Source: Lachnospiraceae bacterium (lineage in GTDB: Bacteria > Bacillota > Clostridia > Lachnospirales > Lachnospiraceae). Taken from it: DNA of 5,187 nucleotides. Under the pieces are notes generated by a model. That model was not told the origin of the DNA and searched no databases. It saw nothing but the letters and a program-made list of their open reading frames with translations. The stretch spans positions 1-5,187 of the forward strand of contig DNAD01000120.1 of NCBI GenBank assembly GCA_003484785.1, given 5' to 3'. The first letter of the stretch is position 1; each line of letters opens with the position of its first letter. The translations under genes were made by a program, and so were the position numbers. Of the stretch, positions 1 to 5,187 are shown piece by piece.

Positions 1-101
1 TCAAAAGCACTTCGTGCCATTTTGGGATACATGATATAGTGTTTCCGAGCAAGCTCAAACACTATATCATGTATCCCAAAAGGTGCTGACGCACCTTTTG
101 A
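1..101. repeat. Cloverleaf-like palindromic element, possibly a dispersed intergenic repeat
   Basis: Seen directly: positions 20-44 and 57-81 are perfect 25-bp inverted copies around a 12-base loop (45-56) that itself holds a gagc/gctc pair. To the left is a small hairpin, gcac-ttc-gtgc (7-17). To the right is ggtgc-tgac-gcacc (82-95). The ends tcaaaa (1-6) and ttttga (96-101) are complementary and close the whole as a three-armed cloverleaf. The right arm can instead extend to 9 bp (78-86 with 91-99), taking A:T pairs from the central stem and ending in four T's, so terminator activity on either strand is possible. The element may extend left of the window. Such a multi-hairpin unit resembles non-autonomous palindromic repeats (REP/BIME, MITE or IS200/IS605-end types). 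That family assignment is inference, as only one copy is visible here. Confidence 0.85.
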
Positions 102-113
102 CCCTGACATCAT
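1..113 (-). CDS. Possible 5' end of a divergent small ORF reading through the palindrome (partial)
   Basis: On the minus strand an ATG at 113-111 (a second follows at 110-108) opens 37 codons with no stop before the left edge. The peptide begins MMSGSKGASAPFGIHDI and its last complete residues are MARSAF. It resembles no family I recognise, and nearly all of it is encoded by the palindromic element. In favour: an almost perfect Shine-Dalgarno (AAGGAGGTGAT, 136-126) and promoter-like boxes lie upstream on the same strand. Against: the spacing from GGAGG to the ATG is about 16 bases, longer than usual; 37 open codons are only weak evidence; and a palindrome tends to repeat the same codons on both strands. 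A nine-codon frame starting at 138 (MKEVILIIP) ends in a TGA that overlaps the 113 ATG, so coupled translation is conceivable. The element may instead be non-coding. Confidence 0.35.
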   Translation of the reverse strand, partial: MMSGSKGASAPFGIHDIVFELARKHYIMYPKMARSAF

Positions 114-125
114 GGAATAATCAAA

Positions 126-136
126 ATCACCTCCTT
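126..136 (-). promoter_or_regulatory. Near-perfect minus-strand ribosome binding site
   Basis: The minus strand reads AAGGAGGTGAT, matching the anti-Shine-Dalgarno end of 16S rRNA over its full length. It faces left, toward the ATG at 113, and mirrors the plus-strand site at 196-206 over 11 bases. Such a strong site pointing away from pap is the best sign that a divergent gene begins at the left edge. The 16-base spacing between GGAGG and the ATG weakens the case. Confidence 0.5.
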
Positions 137-138
137 CA

Positions 139-167
139 TGGACTTATATCGGATATTATGGTATACT
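139..167 (+). promoter_or_regulatory. Sigma-A type promoter for pap, extended -10
   Basis: A -10 box TATACT lies at 162-167, preceded by TG at 159-160 (extended -10, TGgTATACT). A -35 box TGGACT (4 of 6 matches to TTGACA) lies at 139-144, with the ideal 17-bp spacer. Transcription would begin near 174, giving a leader of about 39 bases before the pap start at 213. The promoter covers the upstream in-frame ATG at 138, which therefore could not be translated from this transcript. Confidence 0.65.
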
Positions 168-183
168 CGTAAGAACAGGTTAA
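155..183 (-). promoter_or_regulatory. Possible divergent minus-strand promoter
   Basis: Read on the minus strand, TTAACC (183-178, 4 of 6 matches) and CATAAT (160-155, 5 of 6 matches) are 17 bp apart. Transcription would start near 148 and run left through the ribosome binding site at 136-126. The -10 box lies next to the plus-strand -10 at 162-167, so the two polymerases could not bind at once. The match is moderate and AT-rich sequence gives such boxes by chance. Confidence 0.35.
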
Positions 184-195
184 GCCCATTCCGAC

Positions 196-206
196 AGGAG
201 GTGATT
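196..206 (+). promoter_or_regulatory. Ribosome binding site that fixes the pap start
   Basis: AGGAGGTGATT is a full-length match to the anti-Shine-Dalgarno sequence and sits at good spacing before the ATG at 213. It decides against the longer frame opening at 138, whose ATG has no such site and lies inside the promoter. Confidence 0.9.
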
Positions 207-212
207 CTTTTT

Positions 213-1682
213 ATGCTTAAAAAAGTACAGTATCCGGAAAAGCCGGAAAAGGAGGAGCTGAAAAAAAGGCTCAAAGAGGCAAAGAACGAACTGTTTTCGA
301 GACAGATGAAGCTCAAGGAAAACAAGCTTCCTGTTATAGTGCTGCTTGAAGGCTGGGGAACCTCCGGAAAGGGAGAAGTCATAGGAGAGGTCATTCAGAG
401 CATAGATCCCCGGTTTTTCAAGGTCGCGGCCATTACCTCTCCGACTCTTGAAGAAAAACGTAAACCCTGGCTGGCACGCTTCTTTGAGAAGATCCCGGAG
501 GAGGGCAAGTTTCAGTTCTATGACAGCGGCTGGATGGAAGAGATCACGAGGGCACGTCTTGAAGGCTGCATGAACGATGTGACCTATGCCGCAAGGATAG
601 ACAGTGTCAGACGCTTTGAAAGGACTCTTACCGACAACGGCTATCTTGTCCTTAAGTTTTTCTGTGATATCTCAAGGAAGGAGCAGAAGAAGAGGATCAA
701 AGCCCTGGAAAGCGATATCGATACAAAGTGGAGGATAGATAAGTACGATAAGTGGCAGAACAAGCATTATGACCGATGCAGGGAGGTGTTCGGCGAATAC
801 ATAGAGGCAACCAATACCCCGAATGCGCCCTGGTATCTGATAGATTCAAAAAGCTGGAAGTGGGCCGAGCTTCAGATGCTTGATATCATAAATGACAGTC
901 TTAAAAACGCTATGCAGAATAAGGCAAAGAGCGTGCCTGTTATGCAGAATACCTTCAAGCTTAAGAAAATGCCTCTGCTTAAGGATATCCCCTTAAATAA
1001 AAACCTTACGGACGAGGCCTATGATAAGGAGCTCAAGGAACTTCAGGAAAAATTACATGCGTTACATTACAGGCTATACCGTAAAAAAGTACCTGTTATT
1101 ATATGCTATGAGGGCTGGGATGCAGCCGGAAAAGGCGGCAATATCAAAAGAATAACGGGTGCTCTCGATCCTCGGGGTTTCGAGGTCATTCCCATAGCGT
1201 CTCCCGAGCCCCATGAGAAGGCCAGACACTTCCTCTGGAGATTCTGGACGAGGCTTCCCAAGGACGGTCATATTGCCATTTTTGACAGAACCTGGTACGG
1301 AAGAGTGATGGTCGAGAGGCTGGAGGGCTTCTGTTCGGAAAACGACTGGAAGCGGGCTTATAACGAAATGAACGAGTTTGAAAAGGAGCTTAAGGACTGG
1401 GGAGCGGTGATCATTAAATTCTGGGTGCAGATCGATAAAGAGACCCAGCTTAAGCGCTTCAACGACAGGCAGAACACTCCCGAAAAGCAGTGGAAGATAA
1501 CCGATGAGGACTGGCGGAACAGGGAAAAGTGGGATTCCTATGAAACGGCGGTAAATGAGATGATCGAGAAGACGAGCACCGATTTTGCGCCGTGGCATGT
1601 ACTTGAGTCCAATGACAAGAAGTATGCCAGGATAAAAGCGCTTAAAATAGTTGTAGAGGAGCTTGAAAAAGCGCTTAGATAA
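213..1682 (+). CDS. pap: Polyphosphate:AMP phosphotransferase (two-domain PPK2)
   Basis: This cytoplasmic enzyme transfers a phosphate from inorganic polyphosphate to AMP, giving ADP, so it can recycle AMP using stored phosphate. The 489-residue length fits class II PPK2 enzymes, which are two fused kinase-like domains. Domain 1 (about 10-235) has a Walker A loop GWGTSGKGE at 47-55, but the place of the lid/Walker B motif reads FYDSGWMEEI (102-111), without the FDR-W-Y signature. Domain 2 (about 265-489) has the full set: GWDAAGKGG at 301-309, LDPRGFEV at 318-325 and FDRTWYGRVMVERLEGF at 357-373. In characterised two-domain members the C-terminal half carries the activity, and the sequence fits that here. 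The start at 213 is chosen for its strong ribosome binding site. The gene is first in an apparent operon, with a diguanylate cyclase 17 bp downstream. A polyphosphate-making kinase is not in the window. AMP as the substrate is inferred from the domain architecture. Confidence 0.92.
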   Translation: MLKKVQYPEKPEKEELKKRLKEAKNELFSRQMKLKENKLPVIVLLEGWGTSGKGEVIGEVIQSIDPRFFKVAAITSPTLEEKRKPWLARFFEKIPEEGKFQFYDSGWMEEITRARLEGCMNDVTYAARIDSVRRFERTLTDNGYLVLKFFCDISRKEQKKRIKALESDIDTKWRIDKYDKWQNKHYDRCREVFGEYIEATNTPNAPWYLIDSKSWKWAELQMLDIINDSLKNAMQNKAKSVPVMQNTFKLKKMPLLKDIPLNKNLTDEAYDKELKELQEKLHALHYRLYRKKVPVIICYEGWDAAGKGGNIKRITGALDPRGFEVIPIASPEPHEKARHFLWRFWTRLPKDGHIAIFDRTWYGRVMVERLEGFCSENDWKRAYNEMNEFEKELKDWGAVIIKFWVQIDKETQLKRFNDRQNTPEKQWKITDEDWRNREKWDSYETAVNEMIEKTSTDFAPWHVLESNDKKYARIKALKIVVEELEKALR

Positions 1683-1689
1683 GAGCGCT
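1670..1689 (+). other. Small inverted repeat across the pap stop codon
   Basis: AGCGCT at 1670-1675 recurs at 1684-1689. The hexamer is self-complementary, so the copies can form a 6-bp stem with an 8-base loop that contains the pap stop codon (1680-1682). No T-tract follows, so it is not an intrinsic terminator. It sits where coupling to the next gene's start (1700) would be set, but the stem is short and may be chance. Confidence 0.35.
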
Positions 1690-1699
1690 GTGACAGAAT

Positions 1700-3016
1700 A
1701 TGAAAAAAGTCAGAGTGGAACACATAAAGGAGATAAGGGGAGCAAGGAGTCTTTACGGCTCCTTTCTTTCGGTAACGCTCATGCCGCTTGTGATCTTCGG
1801 TATTGTGATGATCATATACAGCTCGCTGTCCCTTATCCGGGATGTACAGTCGGAAGCGCAGAACAATCTGAAAAATGTTTCGATCACCATCGCCGAGGCC
1901 TACAACAGCATGTATGACGGGGACTATAACGTGATAATATACGGTGATGAGGTGGATTTTTACAAGGGAGACCACAAGCTTAATGATGAATACGAGCTGT
2001 TGGATGCCGTCTGTGAAAAGACGGAGCTGGACGCTTCCCTGTTCTTTTATGATACAAGACTCCTTACCACGATAAAGGATGAGGAGGGCAACCGCTATGT
2101 GGGAACCGGCGCAAATCCTGCCATAGTCAATGATGTGGTGGGAAACCGGGAAGGCAAATTTTACAATAACATTGTTATTAATAATGAGGATTATTACGTA
2201 TATTATCTTCCTCTTTTTTCCAACGACGGGAAGGCCTGCCTTGGGATGATAGGAGTGGCAAAGACCTCCTCGGCGGTCAGCGCCATGGCGGTCTGGGGAG
2301 TTATAAGAAATATAGTGATAATGCTTCTGGCCACCGTCATTACGGGCTTTGCCATCGTCCATTTCACCTCCGGCATAATCAAGGTGATCAAACGGATAAT
2401 GGAATTTACAAATGACATTGCCGAGGGGAATCTTTCCACGGATATAGACCCGATCGTGTCGGGAAGGACCGATGAGCTGGGGGAGATGGGAAGGCTTGTG
2501 ATCAAGCTGCGCGGATCCTTAAGAAGGCTTATCGAAAGGGATGCTCTTACAGGGATTTACAACAGAAGATACGCTGTCAACAGGCTGATGGAGTATAAGA
2601 AAACCGGCATCAGCTATTCGGTCAGTATAGGAGACATTGATTTCTTTAAGAAGTTTAACGATACCTTCGGGCATGAATGCGGAGATGTGGTGCTTAAGGA
2701 GGTTGCCCTGGTGCTCCGTGAAAGCCTTCAGCCCTATGGCTTTGCCGCAAGGTGGGGCGGTGAGGAATTCCTGCTGGTATATGAAAATATCGACGGAAAC
2801 CGGGCAGGAGAGCTGACTGTGGAAACTCTGCAGAGGATAAGAGACCATGATGTGGAGTATGAGGACGAGATCCATAAGGTGACCATGTCCTTCGGTGTGA
2901 CCGAGTCGGATAAGGAAAGGACGATGGACGAGGACGTCAATGCCGCGGATGTGCTTCTGTATGAGGCAAAGGAGACCGGAAGAAACAGGGTCGTATATAA
3001 GAAGGTCGGAGCCTGA
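1700..3016 (+). CDS. Membrane diguanylate cyclase with extracellular Cache-like sensor, HAMP and GGDEF domains
   Basis: This 438-residue inner-membrane sensor is predicted to make cyclic di-GMP from two GTP. A membrane segment at about 22-46 and a second at about 199-222 flank an outside region (47-198). The stretch 117-187 (YDTRLLTTIKDEEG, GTGA, NNEDYYVYYLPL, GMIGVAKT) resembles single-Cache ligand-binding domains. A HAMP-like linker (about 220-275) leads to the GGDEF domain (about 276-435), with DALTGIYNRR at 281-290, metal- and substrate-contacting D312, N320 and D329 in DIDFFKKFND...GHECGD, and an intact GGEEF at 353-357. The inhibitory-site RxxD expected five residues before GGEEF is absent (QPYG at 344-347), so classical product inhibition is unlikely. 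The start has no convincing ribosome binding site, and an in-frame TGA at 1691-1693 rules out a longer form, so translation probably depends on coupling to pap. The ligand is unknown. Confidence 0.9.
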   Translation: MKKVRVEHIKEIRGARSLYGSFLSVTLMPLVIFGIVMIIYSSLSLIRDVQSEAQNNLKNVSITIAEAYNSMYDGDYNVIIYGDEVDFYKGDHKLNDEYELLDAVCEKTELDASLFFYDTRLLTTIKDEEGNRYVGTGANPAIVNDVVGNREGKFYNNIVINNEDYYVYYLPLFSNDGKACLGMIGVAKTSSAVSAMAVWGVIRNIVIMLLATVITGFAIVHFTSGIIKVIKRIMEFTNDIAEGNLSTDIDPIVSGRTDELGEMGRLVIKLRGSLRRLIERDALTGIYNRRYAVNRLMEYKKTGISYSVSIGDIDFFKKFNDTFGHECGDVVLKEVALVLRESLQPYGFAARWGGEEFLLVYENIDGNRAGELTVETLQRIRDHDVEYEDEIHKVTMSFGVTESDKERTMDEDVNAADVLLYEAKETGRNRVVYKKVGA

Positions 3017-3088
3017 AGCGGAAGGTTACTATCACGGTCCAAGGGGTGAACTGTTACACTGAAAGGCCCCGTCCCCAAAAAGCTGATC
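3017..3088. other. Non-coding spacer, first part, after the cyclase gene
   Basis: No reading frame with a start signal is seen here. The tract holds a G-run at 3043-3046, the string GGTGAACTGTTACACT (3045-3060) and two C-runs (3067-3070 and 3073-3076) followed by AAAAA (3077-3081). The G-run and a C-run could pair loosely. I see no intrinsic terminator with a T-tract for the pap operon, so its transcription may end by another means or run into the hairpins that follow. Confidence 0.5.
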
Positions 3089-3110
3089 GGCACATACTAA
3101 AGTATGTGCC
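3089..3110 (+). other. Perfect 9-bp hairpin in the spacer before valS
   Basis: GGCACATAC (3089-3097) pairs perfectly with GTATGTGCC (3102-3110) around the loop TAAA. No T-tract follows on the plus strand, so it is not a standard intrinsic terminator. It lies upstream of the valS promoter and so would be in the 3' end of any pap-cyclase transcript, where it could stabilise or end that RNA. Confidence 0.6.
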
Positions 3111-3113
3111 TAG

Positions 3114-3138
3114 GCGCACGATCCCGGGGGATCGGCGC
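3114..3138 (+). other. GC-rich hairpin just upstream of the valS promoter
   Basis: CGATCC (3119-3124) pairs with GGATCG (3129-3134) around CGGG, extended by GCGC (3114-3117) with GCGC (3135-3138) past one bulged A (3118). The stem ends six bases before the valS -35 box and has no T-tract. CGATC (3119-3123) could pair instead with GATCG at 3084-3088, enclosing the preceding hairpin, so two exclusive folds exist. Whether it works as RNA or as a DNA site is unknown. Confidence 0.55.
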
Positions 3139-3143
3139 AGTGG

Positions 3144-3172
3144 TTGACAGCGGAAGAGAAAATGTATATCAT
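3144..3172 (+). promoter_or_regulatory. Sigma-A promoter for valS
   Basis: A perfect -35 box TTGACA (3144-3149) and a -10 box TATCAT (3167-3172, 5 of 6 matches) are separated by 17 bp. Transcription would start near 3179, leaving a leader of about 39 bases. That is far too short for a T-box leader, and the T-box core motif is not seen in the spacer. Confidence 0.8.
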
Positions 3173-3205
3173 CGGAAGTGCTTTTTGCATAAAAGAGAAT
3201 CAGAC

Positions 3206-3210
3206 AGGAG
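3206..3210 (+). promoter_or_regulatory. Ribosome binding site of valS
   Basis: AGGAG followed by a 7-base A-rich spacer precedes the ATG at 3218. This is normal strength and spacing, and it fixes the start. Confidence 0.85.
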
Positions 3211-3217
3211 AAAAAGA

Positions 3218-5187
3218 ATGAGTAAGGAACTTGCAAAAACCTATGATCCTCACGGGCTGGAGGACAGGATATATTCAAAATGGCTGAAAAACAAGTATTT
3301 TCATGCTGAGGTTGACAGCTCAAAGACGCCCTTTACCATAGTCATCCCGCCCCCGAATATCACAGGGCAGCTCCATATGGGCCATGCTCTCGATAATACG
3401 ATGCAGGATATCCTCATAAGGTATAAGAGGATGCAGGGTTATAACGCGCTCTGGCAGCCGGGGACCGACCACGCCAGCATCGCCACGGAGGTTAAGATAA
3501 TAGAGACCCTTAAGGAGGAAGGCATAAAAAAGGAGGATCTGGGCCGCGAGAAGTTCCTTGAAAGAGCCTGGGAATGGAAAAAGGAATACGGCGGAAGGAT
3601 AGTAGAGCAGCTGAAGAAGCTGGGCTCCTCCTGCGACTGGGACAGAGAGCGCTTTACCATGGACGAGGGCTGCAACAGGGCGGTCACGGAGGTGTTCTGC
3701 AACCTCTATGATAAAGGGCTTATTTATAAGGGCAGCAGGATCATCAACTGGTGCCCGGTATGCAATACCTCCATTTCGGATGCAGAGGTGGAGTACGAGG
3801 ATCAGGCCGGACATTTCTGGCATATCAAATATCCCTTTATAGAGGATGACGGGTCGGTCAGCACTACCCGCTTCATAGAATTTGCAACCACGAGACCGGA
3901 GACCATGCTGGGAGATACGGCAGTGGCCGTCAATCCGGAGGACGACAGATATAAGGATATCATCGGAAAGAAGCTGATGCTTCCTTTCATAAACAGAGAG
4001 CTCCCCATAGTAGGGGACTCTTACGTAGATATGGAATTCGGAACCGGCGTGGTAAAGATAACGCCGGCTCATGACCCCAACGACTTTGAGGTGGGCAAGC
4101 GTCATAACCTTCCCGAGGTAAACATTTTTAATGATGATGCCACTATCAATGAAAATGGCGGAAAATTCTGCGGAATGGACCGTTACGAGGCAAGGAAGGC
4201 TATCGTTAAGGAGCTTGAGGAAATGGGGCTTCTCGTAAGCATAGAGGATCATTCCCACAATGTCGGAACTCATGACCGCTGTAAGACCACGATAGAGCCT
4301 ATGGTCAAAAAGCAGTGGTTCGTTAAGATGGACGAGCTCATAGGCCCTGCCGAAGAGGGTGTACGAAACGGCGATATAAGGCTCATTCCCAAAAGGATGG
4401 AGAAGACCTACTTTAACTGGACGGAAAATATCAGGGACTGGTGTATCTCGAGACAGCTGTGGTGGGGGCACAGGATACCTGCATACTACTGTGATGAGTG
4501 CGGAGAGGTCGCTGTGGCAAAGAAAATGCCCGAAAAATGCCCGAAGTGCGGGGGAATACACTTTACCCAGGATCCGGATACCCTGGACACATGGTTTTCA
4601 TCTGCCCTCTGGCCCTTCTCAACCCTGGGCTGGCCTGATGATACAGAGGAGCTTAAGTATTTTTATCCCACCGATGTCCTTGTTACGGGCTATGATATCA
4701 TCTTCTTCTGGGTAATAAGGATGATCTTCTCGGGATATGAGCATATGGGAGAGAGGCCCTTTAAGACCGTGCTGTTCCATGGCCTGATAAGGGATTCGCA
4801 GGGAAGGAAGATGTCCAAATCCCTCGGAAACGGCATAGATCCCCTTGAGATCATAGATAAGTACGGGGCTGATGCCTTAAGACTTACCCTTATCACCGGA
4901 AATGCGCCCGGAAACGATATGCGCTTCTACTATGAGAGGGTGGAGGCCAGCAGGAATTTCGCAAATAAGGTCTGGAATGCTTCCAGGTTCATTATGATGA
5001 ATATGGAGGGAAAGACAATAACAAAGCCCTCCGCCGAAGAGCTTGAGCCTGTGGATAAGTGGATCATAAGCAAGCTCAACAGCGTTGTCAGAGAGGTTAC
5101 GGAGAATCTGGACAAATTTGAGCTGGGCATAGCGGTTCAGAAGGTATACGACTTTATCTGGGATGAGTTCTGCGACTGGTATATTGA
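3218..5187 (+). CDS. valS: Valyl-tRNA synthetase (3' end beyond the window)
   Basis: This cytoplasmic class I synthetase charges tRNA-Val with valine and edits mischarged threonine. The frame is open to the right edge, giving 656 codons plus two bases. Family members are about 880 residues, so roughly the last quarter, with the rest of the anticodon-binding domain and the C-terminal coiled-coil arm, lies outside. Visible motifs are [15 protein letters not shown] (44-58, HIGH box at 53-56), the editing-domain motifs [15 protein letters not shown] (from 224) and HDPND (285-289), [11 protein letters not shown] in the Rossmann core after the editing insertion, [12 protein letters not shown], and KMSKS at 531-535. 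Cysteine pairs at 425/428 and 441/444 form a four-Cys, probably zinc-binding knuckle like that in clostridial ValRS. C179 and C182 form another CxxC. The start is set by AGGAG at 3206. The gene has its own promoter and is probably independent of the pap operon. Confidence 0.97.
   Translation, partial: MSKELAKTYDPHGLEDRIYSKWLKNKYFHAEVDSSKTPFTIVIPPPNITGQLHMGHALDNTMQDILIRYKRMQGYNALWQPGTDHASIATEVKIIETLKEEGIKKEDLGREKFLERAWEWKKEYGGRIVEQLKKLGSSCDWDRERFTMDEGCNRAVTEVFCNLYDKGLIYKGSRIINWCPVCNTSISDAEVEYEDQAGHFWHIKYPFIEDDGSVSTTRFIEFATTRPETMLGDTAVAVNPEDDRYKDIIGKKLMLPFINRELPIVGDSYVDMEFGTGVVKITPAHDPNDFEVGKRHNLPEVNIFNDDATINENGGKFCGMDRYEARKAIVKELEEMGLLVSIEDHSHNVGTHDRCKTTIEPMVKKQWFVKMDELIGPAEEGVRNGDIRLIPKRMEKTYFNWTENIRDWCISRQLWWGHRIPAYYCDECGEVAVAKKMPEKCPKCGGIHFTQDPDTLDTWFSSALWPFSTLGWPDDTEELKYFYPTDVLVTGYDIIFFWVIRMIFSGYEHMGERPFKTVLFHGLIRDSQGRKMSKSLGNGIDPLEIIDKYGADALRLTLITGNAPGNDMRFYYERVEASRNFANKVWNASRFIMMNMEGKTITKPSAEELEPVDKWIISKLNSVVREVTENLDKFELGIAVQKVYDFIWDEFCDWYI

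Noticed and set aside
122..138. Resemblance to the 3' end of 16S rRNA (ATCACCTCCTT)
   Set aside because: Only the anti-Shine-Dalgarno core matches and the preceding bases do not. It is better explained as a ribosome binding site on the minus strand.
138..212. N-terminal extension of pap from the ATG at 138
   Set aside because: That ATG has no ribosome binding site and lies in the promoter region, while the ATG at 213 has a full-length Shine-Dalgarno at good spacing and begins the usual protein length.
1744..1764. AAGGAG/CTCCTT inverted repeat in the early cyclase coding region
   Set aside because: It is a 6-bp stem with a 9-base loop inside coding sequence, and no start codon sits at a useful distance. 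It is likely chance.
1663..1917. 84-codon plus-strand frame overlapping the pap end and the cyclase start
   Set aside because: It is out of frame with both genes, has no family resemblance, and sits over the cyclase's first membrane segment, which is clearly coding in the other frame.
1538..2362. 274-codon minus-strand reading frame
   Set aside because: It is antisense to the end of pap and the start of the cyclase gene, has low-complexity content and no start signal, and is a shadow of the real genes.
3089..3138. Intrinsic terminator pair for the pap operon
   Set aside because: Both hairpins are stable but neither is followed by a T-tract on the plus strand, so a standard rho-independent terminator is not supported.
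3017..3217. T-box riboswitch for valS
   Set aside because: No T-box core or specifier-loop features were found, and the promoter lies after the hairpins, leaving too short a leader.
3320..4561. 413-codon minus-strand reading frame
   Set aside because: It lies wholly antisense to valS, whose conserved motifs are intact throughout, and its predicted protein has no recognisable domain. It is a codon-bias shadow.

Overview
The window looks like chromosomal DNA of a low-to-mid GC anaerobic Firmicute, most likely a gut or rumen Lachnospiraceae member of the Butyrivibrio type. This is inferred from near-consensus Shine-Dalgarno sites, sigma-A type promoters, heavy use of AGG/AGA arginine and ATA isoleucine codons, and the clostridial look of the valyl-tRNA synthetase. 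The species cannot be fixed from the sequence alone.

Layout. Positions 1-101 are one elaborate palindrome: a 25-bp perfect stem, two small side hairpins and a 6-bp closing stem, which together can fold as a three-armed cloverleaf. A minus-strand reading frame starting at 113 runs through it without a stop and leaves the window, so the left edge may hold the 5' end of a divergent small gene or a translated repeat. Positions 114-212 are a compact divergent control region with two outward-facing Shine-Dalgarno sites and two abutting -10 boxes. Then come pap (213-1682, a two-domain polyphosphate:AMP phosphotransferase of the PPK2 family) and, 17 bp later, a membrane diguanylate cyclase with Cache, HAMP and GGDEF domains (1700-3016). 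A structured 201-bp spacer (3017-3217) carries two strong hairpins and a clear promoter. It leads into valS (3218 to beyond the right edge), of which 656 codons are present.

How the genes fit together. pap and the cyclase form an apparent two-gene operon. pap would recycle AMP to ADP using polyphosphate, while the cyclase would turn an outside signal into cyclic di-GMP, so the pair may join energy or phosphate status to a lifestyle decision. This is inferred from adjacency only. valS is a separate housekeeping unit with its own promoter. The least ordinary parts are the cloverleaf palindrome with its open frame and the hairpin-rich spacer before valS. No mobile-element protein, CRISPR array, tRNA or rRNA was seen.
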